NCBI RefSeq assembly: GCF_009764265.1
Contig: NZ_RWIR01000060.1
Span: 124,001-188,000 of the forward strand
Direction of reading: 5' to 3'
DNA from: Pseudomonas sp. PB101
GTDB taxonomy: Bacteria; Pseudomonadota; Gammaproteobacteria; Pseudomonadales; Pseudomonadaceae
Length of the DNA stretch: 64,000 nucleotides
A program made the position numbers and the translations under genes. Below the pieces are notes generated by a model. The model was given only the letters and a program-made list of their open reading frames with translations, searched no databases and was not told where the DNA came from. Shown here in pieces: positions 31,505-40,050 of this stretch (the stretch's first letter is position 1; every line of letters begins with the position of its first letter).

Positions 31505-32885
31505 GCCCAGCAGCCTGCGCTGGCGGTTGCTGTGGAACCTGGCGCTGCTGCTGGTGGTGTTGATGCTGGCCAGTGGTTTGAGCGCCTACTGGAACGGCCG
31601 CGAAGCCGCCGACACGGCCTATGACCGGACCTTGCTGGCCTCGGCGCGGACCATCGCCGCCGGCGTTTCCCAGCGTGACGGCACCTTGAGTGCCGACGTG
31701 CCCTACGTGGCCCTCGATACCTTTGCCTACGACAGTGCGGGGCGGATTTTCTACCTGGTCAACGACATCAATCAGAAGCTGATTTCCGGGTACGAAAACC
31801 TGCCCGCGCCGCCGCCGGGAACGCCGCGCACCGATGACTATCCGGCGCTGGCGCGTTTCTACAACGCGCAGTACCGCGGGCAGAACGTGCGCGTGGTGAG
31901 CCTGCTCAAGCCGGTGAGCGAACCGAACATGAACGGCATGGCGGAAATCCGCGTGGCGGAAACCGATGAAGCGCGGGTCAGCATGGCCCGCAGCCTGGCG
32001 GCCGACACCTTGCTGCGCCTGGGCATGCTGGCCATCGGTGCGTTGATGCTGGTGTGGTTTGCGGTGAGTGCCGCATTGCGCCCGCTGGAGCGCTTGCGCA
32101 CGGCGGTGGAGGAGCGCCAGCCGGACGATCTGCGCCCCTTGCCGTTGGTGGAAGTGCAGCGCGAGTTGTGGCCGCTGGTGCGCGCACTCAATCACTTTAC
32201 CGAGCGTCTGCGTGGCCAGTTCGAGAAGCAGGCGCAGTTCATCGCCGATGCTGCCCACGAGTTGCGCACGCCACTGGCGGCGCTCAAGGCGCGACTGGAA
32301 CTGGACATGCGTTCCGCCGAGCCCGAGACCTGGCGCAGCACACTGGAGACCGCCGCCCAGGGCACCGATCGCTTGACCCATCTGGCCAATCAGTTGCTGT
32401 CCTTGGCGCGGGTCGAAAACGGTGCCCGGGCGATTGCCGAGGGCGGCGCGCAATTACTCGACCTGAGTCAGTTGGCGCGGGAGCTGGGCATGGCCATGGC
32501 ACCACTGGCCCATAAACGCGGGATCGCGCTGGCGCTGGAAGCCGATGAACCTGTCTGGTTGCGGGGCGAGCCGACGCTGTTGAACGAGCTGTTGAGCAAT
32601 CTGGTGGATAACGCCCTGGCTCACACGCCACCGGGCGGCAACGTGATTTTGCGCGTAGCGGCGCCCGCCGTGCTGGAAGTCGAAGATGATGGCCCTGGTA
32701 TTCCACTTGAGGAACGCGATCGGGTGTTCGAGCGCTTTTACCGACGCAATCAGCAAGTGGCCGGTTCCGGGTTGGGGTTGGCGATTGTCGGTGAAATCTG
32801 CCGCGCGCATCTGGCACAGATCAGCCTGCATGATGGTGAGCACGCGGGGTTGAAGGTGCGGGTGAGTTTTGTGGCGGGGGATTGA
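31497..32885 (+). CDS. tctE: Sensor histidine kinase of tricarboxylate uptake
   Basis: 462 residues. Two membrane helices (about 11-31 and 170-192) enclose a periplasmic domain of about 135 residues, the presumed ligand sensor. A HAMP linker follows. The H-box DAAHELRTPLAALKARLE carries the phosphorylated His254. The ATPase domain has the N-box LLSNLVDNALAHTP and the G boxes VEDDGPGI and GSGLGLAI. It phosphorylates TctD in response to an external tricarboxylate. The gene overlaps tctD by 8 bp. Confidence 0.92.
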   Translation: MHKPSSLRWRLLWNLALLLVVLMLASGLSAYWNGREAADTAYDRTLLASARTIAAGVSQRDGTLSADVPYVALDTFAYDSAGRIFYLVNDINQKLISGYENLPAPPPGTPRTDDYPALARFYNAQYRGQNVRVVSLLKPVSEPNMNGMAEIRVAETDEARVSMARSLAADTLLRLGMLAIGALMLVWFAVSAALRPLERLRTAVEERQPDDLRPLPLVEVQRELWPLVRALNHFTERLRGQFEKQAQFIADAAHELRTPLAALKARLELDMRSAEPETWRSTLETAAQGTDRLTHLANQLLSLARVENGARAIAEGGAQLLDLSQLARELGMAMAPLAHKRGIALALEADEPVWLRGEPTLLNELLSNLVDNALAHTPPGGNVILRVAAPAVLEVEDDGPGIPLEERDRVFERFYRRNQQVAGSGLGLAIVGEICRAHLAQISLHDGEHAGLKVRVSFVAGD

Positions 32886-32892
32886 ATATTCC

Positions 32893-32928
32893 CATTGTGG
32901 CGAGGGGGCTTGCCCCCTCGCCACAATG
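32893..32928. terminator. REP-like palindrome acting as bidirectional terminator
   Basis: CATTGTGGCGAGGGGGCTTG and its inverted partner form a 36-nt almost perfect palindrome between the convergent ends of tctE and the HDOD gene. It has no U-tract, so termination is likely but not certain. It belongs to the same REP class as 7477-7582. Confidence 0.55.
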
Positions 32929-32929
32929 A

Positions 32930-33751
32930 TCAGTAAAACATCGTGCGTGTTTCTTCGAGGTCGGCGCACATCGCCTCGTTGTCGAGGTCGATTCCCAGGG
33001 CCCTGAAGGCGGGTACGCTCAAGGGGTCGATCCGGCCGATCGGGTGGTCGGTGTCCTTGTAGCAATACAGGCTGGCCACTTGCACCAGATCGGCATAATC
33101 GACCTGCGCAGTCTGGCGGTTGAAGTTCAGACAGACCCGAGGCACCTGCACCAGCATGTCGGGAAACTCCCAGACCCTGAGCAATTTTTCGCCGATAAGC
33201 GGATGAATCTGGTCGATCACATGGTTGAGGCTGACCGGGTCGGACAGCAGTTCATAGTGATCTTCGGCGTAGGTCAGGATCGGCAGTACACCGATCTGAT
33301 GCACCAGCCCGCCAAGGGCTGCCTGATCGGGCTTGAGTCGGGTGTAGTTGCGGCACAAGGCGTAGCTGACGCCGGCGATTTCCAGGCTTTTGCGCCAGAC
33401 TTCGCGCATCTTCTGTTCCACCACGTCGGAGCGGGCGTGGAAAATCTGCTCCATCACCAGGCCGATCGCCAGGTTGCAGCTGTAGTTGATGCCCAGGCGC
33501 GTGATCGCGGTATGCAGGTCGGTCACTTCCTGAGTCGCGCGCAACAGCGGGCTGTTGACCACTTTGATCAGACGCGCCGACAGCGCGGTATCACGACCGA
33601 TCACTTTGCTCAGGGTACTGACGCTGACTTCCGGGTTTTCCGCGGCCTTGCGAATTTGCAGGGCCACTTCCGGCAATGTTGGCAGAACCAGGTCATCGTT
33701 ATTGATGGCCTCAACCAAATCCTGTTGGACCTTTTCCGCCAGCTTGCTCAT
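32930..33751 (-). CDS. HDOD domain signalling protein
   Basis: 273 residues, nearly all one HDOD domain. LPTLPEVALQIRKAAENPEVSVSTLSKVIGRDTALSARLIKVVNSP is the family hallmark. LGGLVHQIGVLPIL corresponds to the degenerate HD motif (here no HD pair). The domain is a non-catalytic relative of HD phosphohydrolases used as a signalling or scaffolding output. No second domain is present. It follows ygfZ on the same strand after 34 bp and may share its transcript. Confidence 0.88.
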   Translation of the reverse strand: MSKLAEKVQQDLVEAINNDDLVLPTLPEVALQIRKAAENPEVSVSTLSKVIGRDTALSARLIKVVNSPLLRATQEVTDLHTAITRLGINYSCNLAIGLVMEQIFHARSDVVEQKMREVWRKSLEIAGVSYALCRNYTRLKPDQAALGGLVHQIGVLPILTYAEDHYELLSDPVSLNHVIDQIHPLIGEKLLRVWEFPDMLVQVPRVCLNFNRQTAQVDYADLVQVASLYCYKDTDHPIGRIDPLSVPAFRALGIDLDNEAMCADLEETRTMFY

Positions 33752-33785
33752 TTAATCTCTCTGGGTGTCGCGCCAAGTGCTGCCG

Positions 33786-34727
33786 TTATTGCTGGATTTC
33801 GCGATCGCGGTCCAGTTCATAAGGCAGGTCGAGCAGCTGCAGGGACGGCCCTTCGAGCGCGCCCAGGTGGATGTCGCCACCCTCTGCTGCTTCGGCTTGC
33901 AACACCGCCAGAAGCTCAATCTCTTGCCCGGTGCGGGCAGCCAGCACCACCTCGCCGATGGCGCTGCCGTGGGTCGGGGAAAACAGCGCGGTACCCGGCT
34001 CCGGCAGCTCGTCGGCGGCCAGTTGCAGGCGATACAGGCGGCGCTTGAGTTTGCCCAGGTACTGCATCCGCGCGACGATTTCCTGCCCGGTGTAGCAACC
34101 TTTCTTGAAGCTCACGCCGCCGATTGCTTGCAGGTTGAGCATCTGCGGGATGAACAACTCACGGGTGCCGGCCATGACCTGGCCGATCCCGGCGCGAACC
34201 TGGCCCAGCAGCCATTGATTCAGGTCACCTTCGCTCAGCACAGCCGCCAGCTTGCCTTTGACCGCATCGGCTTGAGCGGTGGCAACCCACAACTCGGCGC
34301 GTTGCGGCGAGACGCGGATGGCGATCAGCCCATCGTTACGCACGACGCTGTCGGTTTCTGCCGGCAGGTCCAGGGCGAGGCGGGCCAGAGCAGCGTCGCC
34401 ATGATCAACACCGAAGCGCACCCAGGCGGCACTTTCGTCGGTCAGTTTCGACTTGGAAAACACCGCGTACTTTTTCAGGTCCGCCAGTTGTGGTTCGAGC
34501 AGTTCGGTGGCCATGGCCAGGAGTACGCCATCACCCTCGAGCAGGATGCGAAAACTCGATTGCATCCGGCCTTTTTGCGTGCAGCGCGCACCAAGGCTGG
34601 CCCGGGAATCGCTCAGGTAGTTGAGATTGCAGGTCAGTTGGCCTTGCAGGAATTTGCTGGCGTCCGCGCCGCGGACCGCGAGAACGCCTTCATGAGAAAG
34701 CGTGCAGAAAAAAGCAGAATCGGCCAT
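33786..34727 (-). CDS. ygfZ: Folate-binding protein YgfZ (Fe-S cluster maintenance)
   Basis: 313 residues with a GcvT-like fold. The diagnostic motif KGCYTGQEIVARMQYLGKLKR near residue 200 contains the essential Cys of YgfZ. The N-terminal VRGADASKFLQGQLTCNL is also typical. YgfZ uses tetrahydrofolate and supports repair or assembly of Fe-S enzymes such as MiaB. It is divergent from sdhE, the usual Pseudomonas and enterobacterial neighbourhood. Confidence 0.93.
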   Translation of the reverse strand: MADSAFFCTLSHEGVLAVRGADASKFLQGQLTCNLNYLSDSRASLGARCTQKGRMQSSFRILLEGDGVLLAMATELLEPQLADLKKYAVFSKSKLTDESAAWVRFGVDHGDAALARLALDLPAETDSVVRNDGLIAIRVSPQRAELWVATAQADAVKGKLAAVLSEGDLNQWLLGQVRAGIGQVMAGTRELFIPQMLNLQAIGGVSFKKGCYTGQEIVARMQYLGKLKRRLYRLQLAADELPEPGTALFSPTHGSAIGEVVLAARTGQEIELLAVLQAEAAEGGDIHLGALEGPSLQLLDLPYELDRDREIQQ

Positions 34728-34823
34728 GGGTCATCGCAGGGTAAAGAGTCTGGCTGACATCATAAGGGGGCGCCTTCGAAATGGGTAGTTCACAAAGGAT
34801 CGCCGGTGCCCGACCAAAGCCGA

Positions 34824-34852
34824 CTGTTCGACCGGGCGCGGGCCTGTATACT
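34824..34852 (+). promoter_or_regulatory. Candidate sigma-70 promoter of sdhE
   Basis: TATACT at 34847-34852 is a near-consensus -10 element. CTGTTC at 34824-34829, 17 bp upstream, is a weak -35. Transcription would begin about 15 bp before the ATG at 34877, giving a very short leader. Confidence 0.45.
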
Positions 34853-34876
34853 TGCGGCCTATTTGAGGAGCGCTCC

Positions 34877-35131
34877 ATGGTCGAAGATGTTGAACTGAAC
34901 CGCCTCTTTTGGCACAGCCGCCGTGGCATGCTTGAACTTGACGTGTTGCTGGTGCCGTTCACGAAAGAGGTTTACGCAACGCTCAACGAGGTGGATCGCG
35001 CGTTGTACGTCCGACTGCTGACGTGTGAGGATCAGGACATGTTCGGCTGGTTCATGGAACGCAGTGAATCGGAAGATCCCGAGCTGCAACGCATGGTCCG
35101 CATCATCCTGGACCGTGTCCAGCCAAAGTAA
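34877..35131 (+). CDS. sdhE: Succinate dehydrogenase assembly factor 2 (FAD insertion)
   Basis: 84 residues from ATG 34877, with TTGAGGAGC as ribosome binding site. The family motif RGxxE appears as RRGMLELD at residues 15-22, and the C-terminal LLTCEDQDMFGWFME is likewise conserved. SdhE (YgfY) promotes covalent attachment of FAD to SdhA and FrdA. Its last 17 bases overlap the next gene, and it is divergent from ygfZ. Confidence 0.93.
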   Translation: MVEDVELNRLFWHSRRGMLELDVLLVPFTKEVYATLNEVDRALYVRLLTCEDQDMFGWFMERSESEDPELQRMVRIILDRVQPK

Positions 35132-35567
35132 CGGCTTCGAATGCCGCTGGCATGCCTCACGGCAGCTGCTGGCGGCGTATCTCCTGGCCCAGCTGTTCGC
35201 GCTGGGTTCGTTGTTCTTGCTGTCTATTCCTGTCTGGGCCGGTTTGCTCGGCGTTGCGCTGTGCGTGGCTCACGGAATCTGGCTGTTGCCCCGGCAGATT
35301 TTGCTGACGCACCCGCAGGCATTTTGCGGCCTGCGACGCGATGCCGATGGCTGGCAGTTGTGGAGTCGGGCCAAGGGTTGGCAGCCCGTGCAACTAAGGC
35401 CGGACAGCCTGGCACTGCCATTGATGGTGGTCTTGCGTTTTCGTCTGCGCGGCGAGCGTCGGATCAGGGCCATTTGCGTGCCCCGGGATGCGCAGGCGGC
35501 GGATGTGCACCGACGCCTGCGGGTCCGGCTCAAATTCAGCCGACGTAGGTGGGCGGCACCAGAATAG
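35115..35567 (+). CDS. ygfX: YgfX-like membrane protein
   Basis: 150 residues from GTG 35115, which lies inside the end of sdhE (17-bp overlap); this frame has no later start that keeps the conserved N-terminus FECRWHASRQL. Two adjacent membrane helices (LLAAYLLAQLFALGSLFLL and VWAGLLGVALCVAHGIWLL) are followed by a soluble beta-rich C-terminal domain with WQLWSRAKGWQPVQL. In E. coli the sdhE neighbour YgfX (CptA) affects cell division proteins; in Pseudomonas the role is untested. The 3' end overlaps the convergent nadB by 32 bp. Confidence 0.75.
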   Translation: MSSQSNGFECRWHASRQLLAAYLLAQLFALGSLFLLSIPVWAGLLGVALCVAHGIWLLPRQILLTHPQAFCGLRRDADGWQLWSRAKGWQPVQLRPDSLALPLMVVLRFRLRGERRIRAICVPRDAQAADVHRRLRVRLKFSRRRWAAPE

Positions 35568-37152
35568 TGTCCAGCGCGACCGGCAACATGTCCGGATAGT
35601 CGAGGGTGTAATGCAGCCCGCGGCTTTCCTTGCGCTCCATGGCTGACAGAATCATCAGCTCGGCCACTTGGGCCAGGTTGCGCAGCTCGATCAAATCGCG
35701 GCTGACCTTGTAGTTGCTGTAGAACTCGTCGATTTCATCGAGCAACAGTTGCACGCGGTGCTGCGCCCGTTGCAGACGCTTGTTGGTGCGCACGATGCCG
35801 ACGTAGTCCCACATGAACCGCCGCAGCTCATCCCAGTTGTGCGCAATGATCACGTCTTCATCGGAATCGGTGACCTGGCTCGCATCCCAGGCGGGAAGGG
35901 GGGCGGGCATCGGAATTCGTGGCAGCTGTTCGAGAATGTCCGCGGCCGCCGAGCGGGCGTAGACGAAGCATTCGAGCAGCGAGTTGCTGGCCATGCGGTT
36001 GGCGCCGTGCAGGCCGGTGAAGCTGGTTTCACCGATGGCGTACAGGCCTGGCACATCGGTGCGGCCCTGTTGATCGACCATCACGCCGCCGCAGGTGTAG
36101 TGCGCAGCCGGAACCACCGGAATCGGTTGTTTGGTGATGTCGATGGAAAATTCCAGGCAGCGTTCGTACACCGTCGGGAAGTGCATCTTGATGAAGGCTT
36201 CGGGTTTGTGGCTGATGTCCAGATAGACGCAGTCGATGCCCAGGCGCTTCATTTCATGGTCGATGGCCCGGGCGACGATGTCCCGGGGCGCGAGCTCTGC
36301 CCGTGGATCGAAGCGCGGCATGAAGCGCTCGCCATTGGGCAGCTTTAGGTGGGCACCTTCGCCGCGCAGCGCTTCGGTGACCAGGAAGCTCTTGGCTTGC
36401 GGGTGATACAGGCAAGTGGGGTGGAACTGGTTGAACTCCAGGTTCGCCACCCGGCAGCCCGAACGCCAGGCCATGGCAATGCCATCACCGCAGGCGCCGT
36501 CCGGGTTACTGGTGTAGAGATAAACCTTGGCCGCACCACCGGAGGCGAGGATCACAAAACGCGCGCCGTAGGTGTCGACTTCGCCGGTGCCGCGATTGAG
36601 CACATAAGCGCCGAGGCAGCGATCGCCTTCGAGTCCCAGGCGTTTTTCCGTGATCAGGTCAACCGCCACCCGCTGTTCCAGCAGTTCGATGTTCGGGCGT
36701 TTCCTGGCCTGGTCGAGCAGGGTTGTGAAAATGGCAGCGCCCGTGGCATCGGCGGCGTGGATGATGCGCCGATGGCTGTGGCCGCCCTCGCGGGTCAGGT
36801 GGAACTCGAATCCGCCATCTTCGTTGTTCGAGTGCTCATCGCGGGTAAAGGGCACGCCCTGGTCGATCAGCCATTGAATCGCTTCCTTGCTGTGCTCGAC
36901 GGTAAAGCGCACGGCGTCCTCATGGCACAGGCCGCCGCCGGCATTGAGGGTGTCATCGACATGGGATTCAACGGTATCGGTGTCATCCAGCACGGCGGCG
37001 ACACCGCCCTGGGCCCAGAAAGTCGAGCCATTGGCGAGGTTGCCCTTGCTCAGAACGGCAATGCGCAAATGACCGGGCAAGGTCAGCGCAAGGCTCAAGC
37101 CGGCAGCACCGCTGCCAATTACCAGAACATCGTGTTGAAACTGTTGGCTCAT
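35536..37152 (-). CDS. nadB: L-aspartate oxidase
   Basis: 538 residues. The N-terminal FAD-binding motif is VLVIGSGAAGLSLAL. FWAQGGVAAVLDDTDT and LTREGGHSHRRIIHAADATG are substrate-site segments shared with SdhA-like flavoproteins. PAAHYTCGGVMVD and the C-terminal helical domain are normal. It oxidises L-aspartate to iminoaspartate, the first step of NAD synthesis with NadA. Its position immediately upstream of and divergent from algU is conserved in Pseudomonas. Confidence 0.95.
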   Translation of the reverse strand: MSQQFQHDVLVIGSGAAGLSLALTLPGHLRIAVLSKGNLANGSTFWAQGGVAAVLDDTDTVESHVDDTLNAGGGLCHEDAVRFTVEHSKEAIQWLIDQGVPFTRDEHSNNEDGGFEFHLTREGGHSHRRIIHAADATGAAIFTTLLDQARKRPNIELLEQRVAVDLITEKRLGLEGDRCLGAYVLNRGTGEVDTYGARFVILASGGAAKVYLYTSNPDGACGDGIAMAWRSGCRVANLEFNQFHPTCLYHPQAKSFLVTEALRGEGAHLKLPNGERFMPRFDPRAELAPRDIVARAIDHEMKRLGIDCVYLDISHKPEAFIKMHFPTVYERCLEFSIDITKQPIPVVPAAHYTCGGVMVDQQGRTDVPGLYAIGETSFTGLHGANRMASNSLLECFVYARSAAADILEQLPRIPMPAPLPAWDASQVTDSDEDVIIAHNWDELRRFMWDYVGIVRTNKRLQRAQHRVQLLLDEIDEFYSNYKVSRDLIELRNLAQVAELMILSAMERKESRGLHYTLDYPDMLPVALDTILVPPTYVG

Positions 37153-37423
37153 TTCAGGATTCCGCTCAAAGCGACCCGGGTCGGGGGTGGCGCAGCTGGC
37201 TGGCGAGTCAGGTCAGCCGCACAGCCCACTAGTATATAGAGGGGGGGAGCGGCACAATACCCGAGCCAGCATGGCATTGTGAAACTACTGTGACGCAAAA
37301 TACCGGACGCTTCGTCGGATGTTTTTCTGCCCGTTTGGCGCGAGAATGTCTGTATCGCCGATTTAACAGTGTTTTTCACCTCACGGTTGCACAATGTCGG
37401 TTCGGCGCAGCTATAAATATTTG

Positions 37424-37451
37424 GAACTTTTGCCAAAGGGCCAAGATCAAT
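37424..37451 (+). promoter_or_regulatory. Candidate distal AlgU (sigma-E) promoter of algU
   Basis: GAACTT at 37424-37429, 17 bp, then TCAAT. The -35 is a perfect match to the AlgU consensus GAACTT, while the -10 matches TCtga only at TC. It lies about 250 bp before algU in the 551-bp nadB-algU region, which is otherwise without genes. Confidence 0.45.
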
Positions 37452-37617
37452 AGACCAATGCCTGAAACAAGGGACAGTGTCGGCTTCAGTGCGGGATTGC
37501 AGTTTGATCCTTGCCGAAGAATCCGATGACAAGATTATTCGCGCAGCCGGGTCAACTCGCGCTGCGCTTTTCGTGCGTGCCAAATCAGAGCCCGCAGGAA
37601 ACTTGCCTGGAGGGGGA

Positions 37618-37644
37618 GAACTTTTGCGAAAAGCCCGAGTCTAT
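37618..37644 (+). promoter_or_regulatory. Candidate proximal AlgU (sigma-E) promoter of algU
   Basis: GAACTT at 37618-37623, a 16-bp spacer and TCTAT at 37640-37644 match the AlgU consensus and spacing. The start site would be about 50 bp before the algU ATG. Autoregulation of algU from such promoters is known in P. aeruginosa. Confidence 0.6.
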
Positions 37645-37703
37645 GTTTGCAAGTCTGGTGGTTTACTTCTGCAAGCCTCCTCCGAGCTCATCGAGGAGTG
37701 TTC

Positions 37704-38285
37704 ATGCTAACCCAGGAAGAGGATCAGCAACTGGTCGAACGCGTTCAGCGCGGCGACAAGCGTGCTTTCGATCTGCTAGTGCTGAAATACCAGCACAAAA
37801 TTCTCGGGTTGATCGTGCGTTTCGTGCACGACACCCATGAAGCCCAGGATGTGGCACAAGAAGCCTTTATCAAGGCATACCGTGCACTTGGAAATTTTCG
37901 CGGAGACAGCGCGTTTTATACGTGGCTTTACCGCATCGCCATCAACACGGCGAAAAACTATCTGGTTTCACGCGGCCGTCGGCCGCCGGATAGCGATGTC
38001 AGTTCCGAGGATGCAGAGTTCTACGATGGCGATCATGGCCTCAAGGATCTCGAGTCGCCAGAACGGGCCTTGCTGCGGGATGAGATCGAAGGCACCGTCC
38101 ATCGAACCATTCAGCAACTGCCGGAAGATTTGCGTACGGCTTTAACTTTACGTGAGTTTGATGGTCTGAGTTACGAGGACATTGCGAGTGTCATGCAATG
38201 TCCGGTAGGCACCGTGCGCTCCCGGATCTTCCGCGCCCGGGAGGCCATCGATAAAGCCCTGCAGCCATTGTTGCAGGAAAACTAA
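37704..38285 (+). CDS. algU: Extracytoplasmic stress sigma factor AlgU (RpoE)
   Basis: 193 residues from ATG 37704, with GAGGAG upstream, exactly the length of P. aeruginosa AlgU. Region 2 (VQRGDKRAFDLLVLKYQHKI through FYTWLYRIAINTAKNYLV) binds the -10 element and core polymerase. Region 4 (LPEDLRTALTLREFDGLSYEDIASVMQCPVGTVRSRIFRAREAI) binds the GAACTT -35. It directs the response to envelope stress and alginate genes. It is the first gene of algU-mucA-mucB and is held inactive by MucA. Confidence 0.97.
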   Translation: MLTQEEDQQLVERVQRGDKRAFDLLVLKYQHKILGLIVRFVHDTHEAQDVAQEAFIKAYRALGNFRGDSAFYTWLYRIAINTAKNYLVSRGRRPPDSDVSSEDAEFYDGDHGLKDLESPERALLRDEIEGTVHRTIQQLPEDLRTALTLREFDGLSYEDIASVMQCPVGTVRSRIFRAREAIDKALQPLLQEN

Positions 38286-38316
38286 AGACAGCGGCGACAG
38301 CCAAGAGAGGAACGCC

Positions 38317-38904
38317 ATGAGTCGTGAAGCCCTGCAGGAATCGCTGTCCGCAGTGATGGATAACGAAGCGGACGAATTGGAATTGCGTCGGGTATTGAAT
38401 GCCTGCGACGATGTTGAAACCCGTGAAACCTGGGCTCGTTATCAGATCGCTCGGGCAGTGATGCACAAGGATCTGCTGCTTCCACGTCTGGACATCGCCG
38501 CGGCCGTTTCTGCTGCCCTGGCTGACGAAGCCGTGCCGGCTAAAGCTTCCCGCGGTCCATGGCGCAGCCTGGGTCGTCTGGCGGTCGCAGCTTCCGTGAC
38601 CCTGGCCGTGCTGGCCGGTGTGCGTCTGTACAACCAGGATGAGATCGCCGGTGTCGAACTGGCCCAGCACTCCACTCAACCTGCGCTGGCCGTTCCTCAA
38701 GTAAAAGGCCCTGCTGTTCTGGCAGGCTACAATGAGAGTTCGGAAGCTACCGGCCCAATGGCCAATGGCGTTTTGCAAGGTCAACCAGGCTGGCACGATC
38801 AGCGTCTGCCAGGCTACTTGCGCCAACACGCACAACAGGCTGCACTGAAAGGTACTGAGAGCGCTCTGCCTTACGCTCGTGCGGCAAGTCTGGAAAACCG
38901 TTAA
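38317..38904 (+). CDS. mucA: Anti-sigma factor MucA
   Basis: 195 residues from ATG 38317, with AGAGAGGAAC upstream. The cytoplasmic N-terminal anti-sigma domain (about 1-80) starts SREALQESLSAVMDNEADELELRRVL. One membrane helix follows (LGRLAVAASVTLAVLAGVRLY, about 85-107), then a periplasmic tail to which MucB binds. Proteolysis by the AlgW/MucP cascade frees AlgU. The gene is full length; no mucoidy-type frameshift is seen. It ends 8 bp before mucB. Confidence 0.95.
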   Translation: MSREALQESLSAVMDNEADELELRRVLNACDDVETRETWARYQIARAVMHKDLLLPRLDIAAAVSAALADEAVPAKASRGPWRSLGRLAVAASVTLAVLAGVRLYNQDEIAGVELAQHSTQPALAVPQVKGPAVLAGYNESSEATGPMANGVLQGQPGWHDQRLPGYLRQHAQQAALKGTESALPYARAASLENR

Positions 38905-38912
38905 GGAGGATC

Positions 38913-39872
38913 ATGCGCGCCATACCTCTACTTTCGCTTCTGCTCAGTGGCTGGTTCATCGTTCCAGCCCAGGCCGATGATGCCCAGGACTGGTTGACCC
39001 GCCTGGGCCAGGCAGAGCAAACGCAAAGCTTTCAGGGTACTTTCGTCTACGAGCGTAACGGTAGTTTTTCTACCCATAACATCTGGCACCGGGTCCAGGA
39101 TGGAAAGGTCCGCGAGCGTTTGATCCAGCTCGACGGTTCTGCCCAGGAAGTCGTTCGCATTGATGGGCATACTCAATGCGTCAGCGGCAAACTGATCGCA
39201 GGGCTTGGGGACTCTCCCAATTCCGCTGCCCGTGCACTCGATCCCCAAAAGCTCAAGAATTGGTATGACCTTGCCGTCATTGGCAAGTCACGTGTTGCCG
39301 GGCGTCCGGCGGTCATCGTGTCGCTGACACCCCGCGATCAACACCGCTACGGTTTTGAATTGCACCTGGACAAAGAAACCGGCCTGCCTCTGAAGTCTTT
39401 GCTGTTGGACGACAAGGGGCGGTTGCTGGAGCGCTTCCAGTTCACGCAACTGGATACGGCTGACGTTCCTTCCGAAAACGATCTGCAGGCCAGCAACGAT
39501 TGCAAGCCGGTCAATCTCGACAGTGACAAGGCTTCTGCCGTCAAGTCTGCCCAGGTCTGGCGTTCCGACTGGTTGCCACCCGGCTTCGAGTTGACCAGCA
39601 GCACCGCTCGCAAGGATCCGCAGACCAAGACCCAGGTCAACAGCCTGATGTATGACGATGGCCTGGCGCGTTTTTCGGTATTCCTCGAGCCGTTGAATGG
39701 CGCAACCGTCACCGACACCCGTACTCAGTTGGGGCCGACCGTTGCAGTGTCCCGGCGCCTGACCACGGCACAGGGTGAGATGATGGTGACCGTCGTTGGC
39801 GAGATACCGGTCGGTACTGCCGAGCGAATAGCGCTTTCGATGCGCACCGACGCCGCTGCATCCACGCAGTGA
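38913..39872 (+). CDS. mucB: Periplasmic MucA-protecting protein MucB (RseB)
   Basis: 319 residues from ATG 38913, with AAGGAGG upstream. A signal peptide (MRAIPLLSLLLSGWFIVPAQA, cleavage near 21) is followed by the LolA-like N-terminal domain (QSFQGTFVYERNGSFSTHNIWH) and the smaller C-terminal MucB/RseB domain (SDWLPPGFELTSS). MucB covers the MucA periplasmic tail and also senses mislocalised lipopolysaccharide in related systems. In P. aeruginosa mucC would follow; here it does not. Confidence 0.95.
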   Translation: MRAIPLLSLLLSGWFIVPAQADDAQDWLTRLGQAEQTQSFQGTFVYERNGSFSTHNIWHRVQDGKVRERLIQLDGSAQEVVRIDGHTQCVSGKLIAGLGDSPNSAARALDPQKLKNWYDLAVIGKSRVAGRPAVIVSLTPRDQHRYGFELHLDKETGLPLKSLLLDDKGRLLERFQFTQLDTADVPSENDLQASNDCKPVNLDSDKASAVKSAQVWRSDWLPPGFELTSSTARKDPQTKTQVNSLMYDDGLARFSVFLEPLNGATVTDTRTQLGPTVAVSRRLTTAQGEMMVTVVGEIPVGTAERIALSMRTDAAASTQ

Positions 39873-39932
39873 GCCGAATTCGAAATGTTTCGTGAGCATT
39901 TCAATTTGCAAAAACTCCTTAAATTTTCTATA

Positions 39933-39960
39933 GGTCAGAGCCCCTCGGCTCTGGCCTTGT
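39933..39960 (+). terminator. Hairpin with T-rich tail between mucB and mucD
   Basis: GGTCAGAGCC-CCTC-GGCTCTGGCC is a 10-bp stem with one G-U pair, followed by TTGTTTGTTG. It looks like a terminator or attenuator that would reduce read-through from algU-mucAB into mucD. Confidence 0.55.
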
Positions 39961-40050
39961 TTGTTGTTCCCGGAACAAAAATACCGGCGTATTGTTCCCG
40001 GTGTTCCTTGCTCCATATCGCTTAACCATGCTCGTCGTAACGGGAGCCGT

